A stretch of DNA of 27,023 nucleotides, from the NCBI GenBank assembly GCA_964371995.1, contig CAYJPG010000031.1, positions 1 through 27,023 on the forward strand, in the 5' to 3' direction. The notes beneath the pieces were generated by a model that did not search any database, was not told the origin of the DNA, and saw only the letters and a list, made by a program, of their open reading frames with translations. Position 1 is the first letter of the stretch. Every line of letters starts with the position of its first letter. Made by a program: the position numbers and the translations under genes. Source of the stretch: SHZI01 sp964371995. Lineage in GTDB: Bacteria > Pseudomonadota > Gammaproteobacteria > Steroidobacterales > GCA-2729495. Positions 16,359 to 23,337 of this stretch are shown here, in pieces.

Positions 16359-18116
16359 CTAAATGCCGAACTTGCGCAGCAACACGTACCAGAGCACATC
16401 CAGCGGGATGACCAGGAAGTGCACGAGCAACAAAAGTACCGCCAGCACCGCTGGCGCGATCAGCAACGCACCGATGCGTATCTTGCGTGTATGTTTGTGA
16501 TCTTCCGCCGTCTCGAGCAACGGAATCTCGGCGATCGGCGGCGCGCCTTGCACGCGCTCAAGCGCACGGGCACTGGTGATCGAGCCGTCCATCGACTCCG
16601 CGACCTGTGGCCAGCCGAGACCAACCGCCAGCACCAGCACGATCAACAGGGCCAGCAATACCGGCCGGTTCGGACTGGAGGGCAGCAACGGGGTATCGGG
16701 TGGTTCGACGAGTGAGAAGCGTTCGCCCTTGCTCTGGGTCTCCATCGCCTGACCCATCTTGGAAACAAAGGCCTTTTCACGGGTCGCCTGGTAACTCTGT
16801 GTCGCACTGTTCAGACGACGGTACAGCGCGCTCAGTTGCTTTTCGACATCGCTGCTGCGCAGGGCCTTGCGCTCGACATCATCGCGCCGGGCACGCAGTT
16901 CAGCCTGCTTGCTGACCAGCGAGCGCTCCTGCGATTCCATGGTCTCGCGCTGGGCGCGGATCTGGATGTAGACGGGATTGTCGGCTTTCAGACTGCCGAG
17001 CTGCGCATCACTATGCGTCGTGGCCGGCTTTGCCTCCAGCGCCGCGACCTGGCGCTCCAGGCTTTTGACTTCGGGATGGTCCGGACCGTATTTTTCACGC
17101 GCTTTGGCGAGCTCGGTACGGGCATTGGCCAGCACGGCCGCTGAATCACCGAGATCGGCATTGGTGCCCAGCTGGGCCTTTACGGCCTCGAGATCGCGCT
17201 TGGTGCGCAGCACATCGGGATGGTCCGGGCTGTAACGTCCTTCGAGCATCGCCAGCTGGGTCTGCAGCGCCTTGAGCTGATCCTCGGGTGCAGTGACCGC
17301 CTTGCCATCAGGCAGAACGGTGGTACCGATCGGGTTGAGCTTGGCCAGCTCGGCATCGAGCATGATCTTGTTGTCACGGGTCGCCTGCAGCTGACGGTCG
17401 ATCTCCTGGATCTCGTTGCTGAGGTTCTGCGCAACCTGCATGTTGAAGGCCATCAACTCGGGCAGGCTGCCCTCGTTATCGTGCTTGACCTTGGCAATCT
17501 GCGTCTCAAGGTCGCGGACCTCGCCATCCAGCCGCGTGACTTCCTCGTCCATGAACCGGGTGGTCTGTGCCGTCTGCTCGGTTCGCGAGCGGACATTCTC
17601 GGCCATGTAAAGCGACACGAGCTCGTTGGCAACGGCGCGGGCAACCTCAGGCGCTTCGTGCTCGAAGCCGAGCCTGAATGCGATCGTACTGGCGACCTGC
17701 TGCCCGCTGGCATTGGGCTGCTGGACGTCGATGATGTCGATACTCATCCGCTTTTCGACATCGGTAACGAGCAGCAGCGTGGGCAGGTACTTGCGCTCTT
17801 CGGGAAACAGGTTGAACTTCTCGATGATGCTGGCGAGATTGCTCCGCGTCATCACCCGCTGATTGATGTACTGGATCTGCCGGGCGGCGAACGTCGTAAC
17901 GGTGGTCGGCACCAGACCCGGGGGGATATCCGGATCTTCGATCAGGATCACGGCTGTCGAGGTATAGGCGTTGGGCCACACGACGATACCGACGATACCG
18001 GCCAGGAACAGGCTCGCGGCCATGATCAGAGCCGGCTTACCGCGCCGCTTCAGGGCGTCGATGTAGTCGCCAAAGGTCCGGCTGTCGTCTTCGGGAAGCG
18101 CTATCTCAAAAGACAT
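16359..18116 (-). CDS. Polysaccharide chain-length determinant (Wzz/GumC family, exosortase-system type)
   Basis: A 585-residue inner-membrane copolymerase-type protein. Membrane segments are at about residues 28-47 and 550-575, with a long periplasmic region rich in coiled coil between them. The N-terminal Wzz domain (YTSTAVILIEDPDIPPGL) and a proline-rich stretch before the second helix (LVEPPDTPLLPSSPNRP) are typical. It is longer than Wzz and near the size of GumC and the exosortase-associated family TIGR03007. The motif PDHP with its following helix occurs twice (YSPDHPDVLRTKRD and YGPDHPEVKSLERQ), probably an internal duplication that lengthens the coiled coil. It heads an operon with the kinase and ATPase. 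ATG 18116 is the only sensible start. Confidence 0.9.
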   Translation of the reverse strand: MSFEIALPEDDSRTFGDYIDALKRRGKPALIMAASLFLAGIVGIVVWPNAYTSTAVILIEDPDIPPGLVPTTVTTFAARQIQYINQRVMTRSNLASIIEKFNLFPEERKYLPTLLLVTDVEKRMSIDIIDVQQPNASGQQVASTIAFRLGFEHEAPEVARAVANELVSLYMAENVRSRTEQTAQTTRFMDEEVTRLDGEVRDLETQIAKVKHDNEGSLPELMAFNMQVAQNLSNEIQEIDRQLQATRDNKIMLDAELAKLNPIGTTVLPDGKAVTAPEDQLKALQTQLAMLEGRYSPDHPDVLRTKRDLEAVKAQLGTNADLGDSAAVLANARTELAKAREKYGPDHPEVKSLERQVAALEAKPATTHSDAQLGSLKADNPVYIQIRAQRETMESQERSLVSKQAELRARRDDVERKALRSSDVEKQLSALYRRLNSATQSYQATREKAFVSKMGQAMETQSKGERFSLVEPPDTPLLPSSPNRPVLLALLIVLVLAVGLGWPQVAESMDGSITSARALERVQGAPPIAEIPLLETAEDHKHTRKIRIGALLIAPAVLAVLLLLVHFLVIPLDVLWYVLLRKFGI

Positions 18117-18150
18117 ATGGGGTATCGGCTCTATTTAAAGTCGTTGTGTG

Positions 18151-18170
18151 CGGGGTCATGCATGACCCCG
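18151..18170. promoter_or_regulatory. Perfect 20-bp palindrome upstream of the chain-length/kinase/ATPase operon
   Basis: CGGGGTCATGCATGACCCCG is self-complementary over all 20 bases and ends 34 bases before the ATG at 18116. A perfect TTGACA (minus strand, 18188-18193) lies just upstream; the -10 position at 17-base spacing would fall inside the palindrome (CGGGGT), which is a poor -10. The site could be an operator for a dimeric regulator or an RNA hairpin in the leader. The remaining bases from 18194 to 18358 show nothing clear. Confidence 0.45.
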
Positions 18171-18358
18171 GAATGCTAGCCACCGCTTGTCAAGTTGTCT
18201 GTGATCACCGGCGCAAATCATGTCCGGCATCAGGCTGGCAGGGATCCCTCAGGGCAAGCTAACGTGAACCGTATCCAGAAAACCGTCCTAGTCAGTTGAT
18301 AAGTCTACCACCGGGCATACCGGAGGGCGTTACCGTGTGTACAGGAATCCGGGACCGG

Positions 18359-18387
18359 AAAAAGAAAAGGCGCCCTCTGGGGGCGCC
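18359..18387 (-). terminator. Intrinsic terminator of the VPAPPA-CTERM gene
   Basis: On the minus strand the stem GGCGCCC/GGGCGCC (seven perfect pairs, loop of five, 18369-18387) is followed at once by TTTTCTTTTT (18368-18359). It lies downstream of the sorting-signal protein gene, just past the REP pair, and separates it from the chain-length operon. Confidence 0.8.
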
Positions 18388-18388
18388 G

Positions 18389-18457
18389 GTGGGAGCGCCT
18401 TCAGGCGCGATCCCTTTCTTTGATATGGCCGATAATCGCGGCTGAAGCCGCTCCTAC
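18389..18457. repeat. Inverted REP pair (BIME-like)
   Basis: A class B unit (core GCGCCTTCAGGCGC) lies at 18389-18410 and a class A unit in opposite orientation (core GCGGCTGAAGCCGC) at 18436-18457. The class A unit supplies the TAG stop of the VPAPPA-CTERM gene (18454-18456). Confidence 0.93.
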
Positions 18458-19122
18458 GGAAGGCCCTGCCGGGCGCGGCGGATACGGCGACCGGCCAGTG
18501 CGGCGACAGCCGTACCGAGCAGCCAGATCGCCGGCGGAGCCGGTACCGCCTGGGCACCACCGAAGAAGGCACTCTCGACGCAGGTCTTGTCGCCCTTGTC
18601 GGTGGCTGAACCGCAATTGCCGAAATTCAAACCCACCACACGCGCAGAGAAAAGCGAGAAGCCCTGCTGCGCATGACCGGAGGACAGATCGACGTAGCTG
18701 AGGATCGTGTCGAAGTCGACGCCGGTGATCGAGAAAGTCAGCGGATCCCGATGATTTTTGCCGTTGCTGTTGAGCTTCATGTCGAAGAGCCCGAAACCAG
18801 CCATGCCGCCACCGTTAAGGGCACGCCATTCGTCAGGCAGGTTAGTGACGTCACGACGGTCGGTTGCCGTACCGCCAATCACATTGAAGGCAAATCTCTG
18901 GATACCGAAGCCCTCGTCGGCCATATCCAGCAGCGGCTGCAGGGCCGTGACCGTGAAATCGATGGCACCATCAGCACCATCCGCGATGGTGACCTGGAGG
19001 TAGTTGACACCATCAGCCAGCTTGTTGGACTGATCAAGGTAGAAAGATACAGAAGCTGCCTGACTGGAGGTCGCACAGAGCAGGCCAACCAGAAGTGCCG
19101 CCGCGAATTGCCGCTTGGCCAT
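18454..19122 (-). CDS. Secreted protein with VPAPPA/PEP-CTERM-type C-terminal sorting signal
   Basis: A 222-residue protein. A signal peptide (MAKRQFAAALLVGLLCATSSQA, residues 1-22) is followed by a serine- and glycine-rich, beta-type domain with two cysteines (NCGSATDKGDKTC) that may pair. The C-terminus VPAPPAIWLLGTAVAALAG then RRIRRAR has the three parts of an exosortase sorting signal: short motif, hydrophobic helix, arginine cluster; it is closest to the VPLPA-CTERM variant. Such proteins are processed by exosortases and are usually linked to exopolysaccharide. ATG 19122 is preferred over 19185 because AGGGA lies eight bases ahead and the signal peptide begins there. The TAG stop comes from a REP element, giving the tail QGLP. 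The domain itself is not recognised. Confidence 0.82.
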   Translation of the reverse strand: MAKRQFAAALLVGLLCATSSQAASVSFYLDQSNKLADGVNYLQVTIADGADGAIDFTVTALQPLLDMADEGFGIQRFAFNVIGGTATDRRDVTNLPDEWRALNGGGMAGFGLFDMKLNSNGKNHRDPLTFSITGVDFDTILSYVDLSSGHAQQGFSLFSARVVGLNFGNCGSATDKGDKTCVESAFFGGAQAVPAPPAIWLLGTAVAALAGRRIRRARQGLP

Positions 19123-19236
19123 GGCCGTTATCCCTATATGTAAACTCGTAGGACCCATTGAGCTGGGCCGCTTATAGATTCTCAAGACCTACTCTAATGG
19201 AGTACCCAGCAACGCTGCAAATCTGATTTGCCATAA

Positions 19237-20025
19237 TCACGGGTGATTTGCGGAGCAAGTTCCCAGCGCGGCAACCCACAACCGGGCGAGGCTGGCATAG
19301 AAAGTACACCAATCAGCCAGCCGCTGCACCTCGGCTGCAGCGGCCGGGCGTCCAAAATAGGCCCTGAGGAAGGTCCCGGCCAGCGCTGCCGGCAGTTCAT
19401 GGTGCCGAAGTACGACCGCAAGATCGAACCAGAACTCATTGAATCCACTGTATTCCCAGTCGATCAGCCAGAGCTGGCCAGCGGCTCCCGGACCGGCCAC
19501 GAAGTTGTCGGCGACCGGATCATTGTGGCAAAAGACCTGCGGTGCCCGGGGATCCCGGCACCGTGCGAGCTGGCTCACTGCCGTCTCCGCCAGCCCGGTT
19601 GCCCCCGCACCCGCCAATCGGGCATATAGCTCGATTGCCACATTGAGGTCGAGCGGCGGCGCATCGATTTGTACGCCATGGGCCCGGCGCAGCAGCGCCG
19701 CGGCCCGCTCCAGGTTTGCCGGCGACCGCAGGTCTGCAGCCTGCCAGGCACGTCCCTCGATATGTCGCCGAAGCAAAAGACCGCGCTCCGGATCCGCAGC
19801 AATCGGTGCAGGACCAAGCCCGGCGGCTGCGAGTGCCTCAAGCCGCGCAAACTCAGCCGCCCTATCGAGGCCCATCGCTGCAGCCGCCGGTTGATCGATG
19901 CGCAGCACCGCGCGCTCGCCTGAACATTCCACCAGCCAGCTGTGTGCCAGCGGACTGCGCCGCAGGGAGTGGATCACGGTACCGCTTGTGACATGCAGAC
20001 TCCCGAGTGCTGCATCCGGCGTCAT
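19237..20025 (-). CDS. Probable thiamine kinase (ThiK-like, aminoglycoside/choline phosphotransferase fold)
   Basis: A 262-residue kinase of the APH/choline kinase fold. The catalytic loop is CHNDPVADN (His167, Asp169, Asn174) and the metal-binding motif is LIDWEYSG (Asp189). The N-lobe is short, as in ThiK and LicA-type kinases. Because it is the last gene of a TPP-riboswitch operon with a PnuT-type transporter and overlaps it by four bases (ATGA), the likely reaction is ATP-dependent phosphorylation of imported thiamine to thiamine monophosphate, which traps it in the cytoplasm. Substrate is inferred from context; the fold also covers choline, ethanolamine and drug kinases. AGGG lies ahead of ATG 20025. 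Bases 19123-19236 downstream hold no clear terminator. Confidence 0.75.
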   Translation of the reverse strand: MTPDAALGSLHVTSGTVIHSLRRSPLAHSWLVECSGERAVLRIDQPAAAAMGLDRAAEFARLEALAAAGLGPAPIAADPERGLLLRRHIEGRAWQAADLRSPANLERAAALLRRAHGVQIDAPPLDLNVAIELYARLAGAGATGLAETAVSQLARCRDPRAPQVFCHNDPVADNFVAGPGAAGQLWLIDWEYSGFNEFWFDLAVVLRHHELPAALAGTFLRAYFGRPAAAAEVQRLADWCTFYASLARLWVAALGTCSANHP

Positions 20026-20642
20026 GTCGCCCTCTTATGCATGGAGCGACGCCATGTGCGGTAGCCGACGACGATCAGCACGAGATACAGCGCGAACAGC
20101 GCAGCGGTCAGGTAGAGGCCACGGCTGACAAATGCGCCGAGCGACAGGCTGTCGATGACAAACCAGTACAGCCAGTTTTCCAGCACCTTGCGCGCCACCA
20201 TCCAGGTTGTGAGCAACGAAGCCCATGTGATGAACGAGTCGAGATACGGCAAGGCAGCCGAAGTCTTCCATGCGAGCAATGCCCCGCTGGCCACCGACAA
20301 CACCGCGACAAGCAGCAGCCACACGAGGTGTGTGCGCCAGGGCCAGGTCTGCACGACCAGCGCGCCGCCCTCCGCAGCCGGCCGCCACGCCCACCAGCCG
20401 TAGCCGGCCATCACCACGTAGAACATCTGCAACGCAGATTCCATGTATAGCTGCGCCTTACCGAACAGGGCCAGGTAGATCAGCGAACTCAGTATCGCCG
20501 CCGGCCAGCAGCCCGGCCGCTCACGTATCGCGAGCACCAGGTAAGCGATGGCCAGCACCACCGCCACCACTTCCCAGGGCGAGGTGGTAACGACGAGGCC
20601 GGACACCGCGCTGGCCAGCTCCGCGCCGATACCGTCAGGCAT
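20022..20642 (-). CDS. pnuT: PnuC-family vitamin transporter, probable thiamine transporter PnuT
   Basis: A 206-residue membrane protein with about seven helices. The pattern LQMFYVVMAGYGWWAW and the late ENWLYWFVIDSLSLGAF match the PnuC family, whose members move nicotinamide riboside, riboflavin or thiamine by facilitated diffusion. Residues cannot decide the substrate by eye, but the TPP riboswitch ahead of the operon points to thiamine (PnuT). ATG 20642 is chosen because it lies four bases after the upstream stop and MPDGIGAELAS leads into the first helix; the frame is open to 20780 but that part overlaps the upstream gene. Facilitated transport needs trapping by phosphorylation, which the next gene would supply. 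Confidence 0.85.
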   Translation of the reverse strand: MPDGIGAELASAVSGLVVTTSPWEVVAVVLAIAYLVLAIRERPGCWPAAILSSLIYLALFGKAQLYMESALQMFYVVMAGYGWWAWRPAAEGGALVVQTWPWRTHLVWLLLVAVLSVASGALLAWKTSAALPYLDSFITWASLLTTWMVARKVLENWLYWFVIDSLSLGAFVSRGLYLTAALFALYLVLIVVGYRTWRRSMHKRAT

Positions 20643-20646
20643 GCGC

Positions 20647-20913
20647 TCAGACGCTCGGTGGATTGCGGATATCGAGATCCGCGTTGACGATCTTGGCCAC
20701 CAGGACGACCGGATGCACGCGCGCCATTGCTGCCTGCGTACAGCGCGTGACTGCGCCCATGACAGCGGCGAACTCGCCACGCAGCTGGGTGCTCAGCTGG
20801 TTGGTGACCATTTCAATACCCGGCTCGCGGCGCAGCTCATGGATAAAATCGGTGATCGGGCCAACGAAGTCAGCCTGCAGCGGATAAAGGCTCAGTTCGA
20901 CAGTGATGCGCAT
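20647..20913 (-). CDS. YkoF/MTH1187-like small thiamine-binding protein
   Basis: An 88-residue protein starting MRITVELSLYPLQADFVGPI, with PGIEMVTNQLSTQLRGEF in the middle and a final strand VVLVAKIVN. This is the single ferredoxin-like domain of the thiamine-binding YkoF/MTH1187 group, in which YkoF itself carries two such domains and binds thiamine. No signal peptide is visible, so it should be cytoplasmic. GGAG lies eight bases ahead of the ATG and 12 bases separate it from the receptor stop. Placed between the outer-membrane receptor and the transporter, it may bind or buffer incoming thiamine or a precursor (inference). Confidence 0.75.
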   Translation of the reverse strand: MRITVELSLYPLQADFVGPITDFIHELRREPGIEMVTNQLSTQLRGEFAAVMGAVTRCTQAAMARVHPVVLVAKIVNADLDIRNPPSV

Positions 20914-20925
20914 GTCCGGGACTCC

Positions 20926-23092
20926 TCAATCGAAGCGGTAACGGAGCGTCAGGCCCGCATGACGCGGATCGCCATTGCGGGTGTACAGCTGTGGCGTGAA
21001 ATCCGGCGGCTCGTTGCCGAACCAGAATCCACGCACGGCATATTTTTCGTCCAGCGCGTTGCGCACCCAGAGCTCGACCGCCCACTGCCCCCACTTGCGG
21101 CCGGCACGCAGATCCAGCACCTGATACGGACTGGTCTGCGGATCGTTGCAGTCTGCCGACTGGCAATAGTCGATGACGTAGCGATCCTTGCCGCTATAGT
21201 CGGCACGCACAAACCAGCCCTGCGGCAGGCGCCAGGTGGCGTTGAATGCGAAGGTGTAGCGGGGCGCATGGGCCAGTTCACGACCTTCCAGTTCGGGTCG
21301 CAGACTGAAGCTGCCGATCTCCGTGTGCAGCAGGCCGACAGCGGTACCCAGTGTCAGCGCGGGAACCGGTTGCCAGCTGGCTTCCAGTTCAATGCCCCGT
21401 GTCTGTGCATCGCTGGCGTTGTCGGTGACAAAGACATAGGTGGTCGGATCACCGAGCCGCAACTGCACCGGCACCTTGATCTGCGGATCGTCGCGCTCCT
21501 GCATGAAGGCACTCAATGCCATCGTCCAGCCCGCCCCCGCCGGCGACATGCGCAACCCCAGTTCGTAGTCCCACATATATTCGGGGTCGAATTCGATATT
21601 TCCGGTATCAAGACTGAAATCCGGAAACTCACTGAAATCGATGCCAGCGAGGCTGGTATTGAAACCGCCGGCCTTGTAGCCGCGGGCGATGCGCGCCCAG
21701 ATGGTCGCACCGGGCTTCAGTTCGTGACTGAGCCCGAGTTCACCACCGAGCATGGTGTCGCGCGGATCAAACCGGCTGTCGAAATTGTCCCGGTAGCGCG
21801 CCGCGCGCTGCTCCCAGCGCAGGCCCGCTGTTGCCGTGACGCTGGCGGAGAGCGGCCGCGACAAAGCACCGAACAGGGCCACGCTGGTCGCCGAGTAATC
21901 GCTGCTGGCGCGGGCGTCGAGCAACAGATCCTCGCCACAGGTGGCGGCGTCACAGGCACCCTGGTCGCGACGCGCGTTGGATTCATCGAGGTCGAGCACA
22001 TAGATACCGGTCACCCAGTCGGCGCCGAAAAGCTGGGCGTCCGGGCCTGAAATCAGGCGCAGTTCCTGATTCACCGTATCGCGCTCACGATCGAAAGCCT
22101 GCGTGAATTCGTAGACATAGGGCGCCCAGTACTGCGGATTCCCCCAGTCGGCATCGAAACCAAAGCGCATATCCGAATGGGCGACACCGGTGATACTGAG
22201 CAGTTCGGCAACTCTGCCGAGCTGCCAGCTGATCCGCAGGGCACCGGCATCCGTCTGCTGTGCATCACGCCCGGGCTGGTCGGACCAGGTCGTGAAGCCA
22301 TTGTCGATCGCAAAGGCATCGTAGCCATTGTCGAGATCGACGTGCAGCCCGGTGAAGTCGATGCGCAGCGCATCGCCGGGTTGCCAGCGCAGCTTGCCGC
22401 GCACGCCAAGTTCGTCGCGCCAGTTGGTGTCATCGCGGCCCAGATAAGCGTTATGGCGAAAGCCGTCGCTGTCGTATTGCTGAACGGCCAGGCGATACGC
22501 GAGGGTGTCATCGGTACCGGGCACCGCGCCGCCGAGCACCGCGCCGAAGGCGCGCGTGTCATCACTGCCACCGCTCAGCTCGATTTCCGCAACCGGGTTC
22601 AGCGAGGGCGCATGGCTCTGCAGGTAGATCAGGCCGGCCAGCGCGTTGGCGCCATAGCGCACGCCCTGCGGTCCGCGCAGCACTTCGATGTCCTGCACAT
22701 CGAAAGTGGTCGCCACCGCGCCGATACCGGACAGGTCGATATCGTCGATGACGAAACCCACCGAAGGATTCGGTGCGCCGTCGTACTGCTCCAGTTCACC
22801 GGTACCGCGGATCTGGAAGTAGCGGGCGCGTGAGCCCTCGCCGCTCCAGTTGAAATTGGGCACCAGATCAGTGATCTCTTCAAAGTGCTGGAGCGAGGCG
22901 GCAGCAATCTCTTCCGCGTCCAGCCGGGAAACGCTCAGCGGAACGTCGGCGATTCCGGTCTCGCGCAACTGCGAGGCCAGTACGACCACCTCCGTCGTAG
23001 GAGCGGCTTCAGCCGCGAATGCCGTAGGAGCGGCTTCAGCNNNNNNNNNNACCCCCGGCGCCTACGGCCGCTCTTCGCATGCGCACGCTCAT
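20926..23092 (-). CDS. TonB-dependent outer-membrane receptor, predicted thiamine uptake; N-terminus broken by REP array and gap
   Basis: The visible part encodes about 690 residues plus an interrupted N-terminus. The plug domain starts at TEVVVLASQLRETGIADVP and includes FQIRGTGELEQYDGAPNPS and VEVLRGPQG-like IEVLRGPQGVRYG; the 22-strand barrel ends with LRYRFD. It should bind thiamine or a derivative at the surface and import it with TonB energy. The frame reads without stop through two tandem REP units (AEAAPTAFAAEAAPT) up to the N run at 23041-23050. Beyond it, ATG 23092 follows AGGAG by 11 bases and begins MSVRMRRAAVG. The two sides join in frame only if the gap is a multiple of three. 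The gene may be intact with a REP-coded insertion, or damaged. The riboswitch lies immediately upstream. Confidence 0.8.
22997..23050. repeat. Tandem REP units ending at an assembly gap
   Basis: Two class A units (core GCGGCTTCAGCCGC) stand head to tail, 22997-23018 and 23024-23040, with a 27-base period; the second is cut by ten N bases (23041-23050). Beyond the gap the sequence resumes with GCCTACGG, which resembles a REP end, so more copies were probably collapsed by the assembler. Confidence 0.88.
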
Positions 23093-23160
23093 TCCCGGCA
23101 CGTCTCCTGTAAGGGACGATCCGGGTGTTGCGACAGCAGGGGGAATAACGATGACAGCTC

Positions 23161-23257
23161 GTCTTGTCCCTACGCCGGTACTAGCCGGATCAGGTTCAGA
23201 GGGTTCCCGTGTGGATCTCAGGCCGGCCCGCTACTGCGGTACGGCCACCCCTAAGAC
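23161..23257 (-). promoter_or_regulatory. TPP riboswitch (THI element)
   Basis: On the minus strand all conserved blocks of the thiamine pyrophosphate aptamer occur in order: AGGGGTG (23253-23247), CTGAGAT (23221-23215), ACCCTCTGAACCTGATC in the centre, and CCGGCGTAGGGA at the end. Stem P1 closes with GTCTT (23257-23253) against AAGAC (23165-23161), and the variable stem after GGTGGCCG is short. TPP binding should lower expression of the receptor whose ATG is 69 bases downstream. No oligo-U terminator follows, so control of translation is likely. GTCCCTTAC just before the AGGAG site can pair imperfectly with GTAGGGAC of the aptamer, a possible switching partner (inference). Confidence 0.95.
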
Positions 23258-23265
23258 TGGCCGCA

Positions 23266-23294
23266 AAGATACCACGGCCCGACGGACTTCTGCA
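23266..23294 (-). promoter_or_regulatory. Candidate promoter of the thiamine operon
   Basis: A -10-like TATCTT at 23271-23266 would place the transcription start near 23259, right at the first base pair of the riboswitch. The -35 position at 17-base spacing reads TGCAGA (23294-23289), only a partial match. Position relative to the aptamer is the main support. Confidence 0.4.
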
Positions 23295-23337
23295 CAGGCG
23301 TTGAATCGCGCCCCGCCCCACTCCTACAATGCGCAGC

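Noticed and set aside
17220..18179. A 319-codon plus-strand open frame opposite the chain-length gene
   Set aside because: It mirrors the codons of a well-recognised gene, is rich in His, Arg and Asp typical of antisense frames, and has no motif.
19205..19240. Possible sigma-54 promoter (TGGCA and TTTGCA on the minus strand)
   Set aside because: Twelve bases separate GG and GC where ten are required, and no other -24/-12 match was found upstream of the export operon.
20548..22050. A 500-codon open frame on the plus strand
   Set aside because: It lies antisense to the TonB-dependent receptor, the YkoF-like gene and part of pnuT, all of which have clear motifs. It shows no domain and is explained by high GC content.
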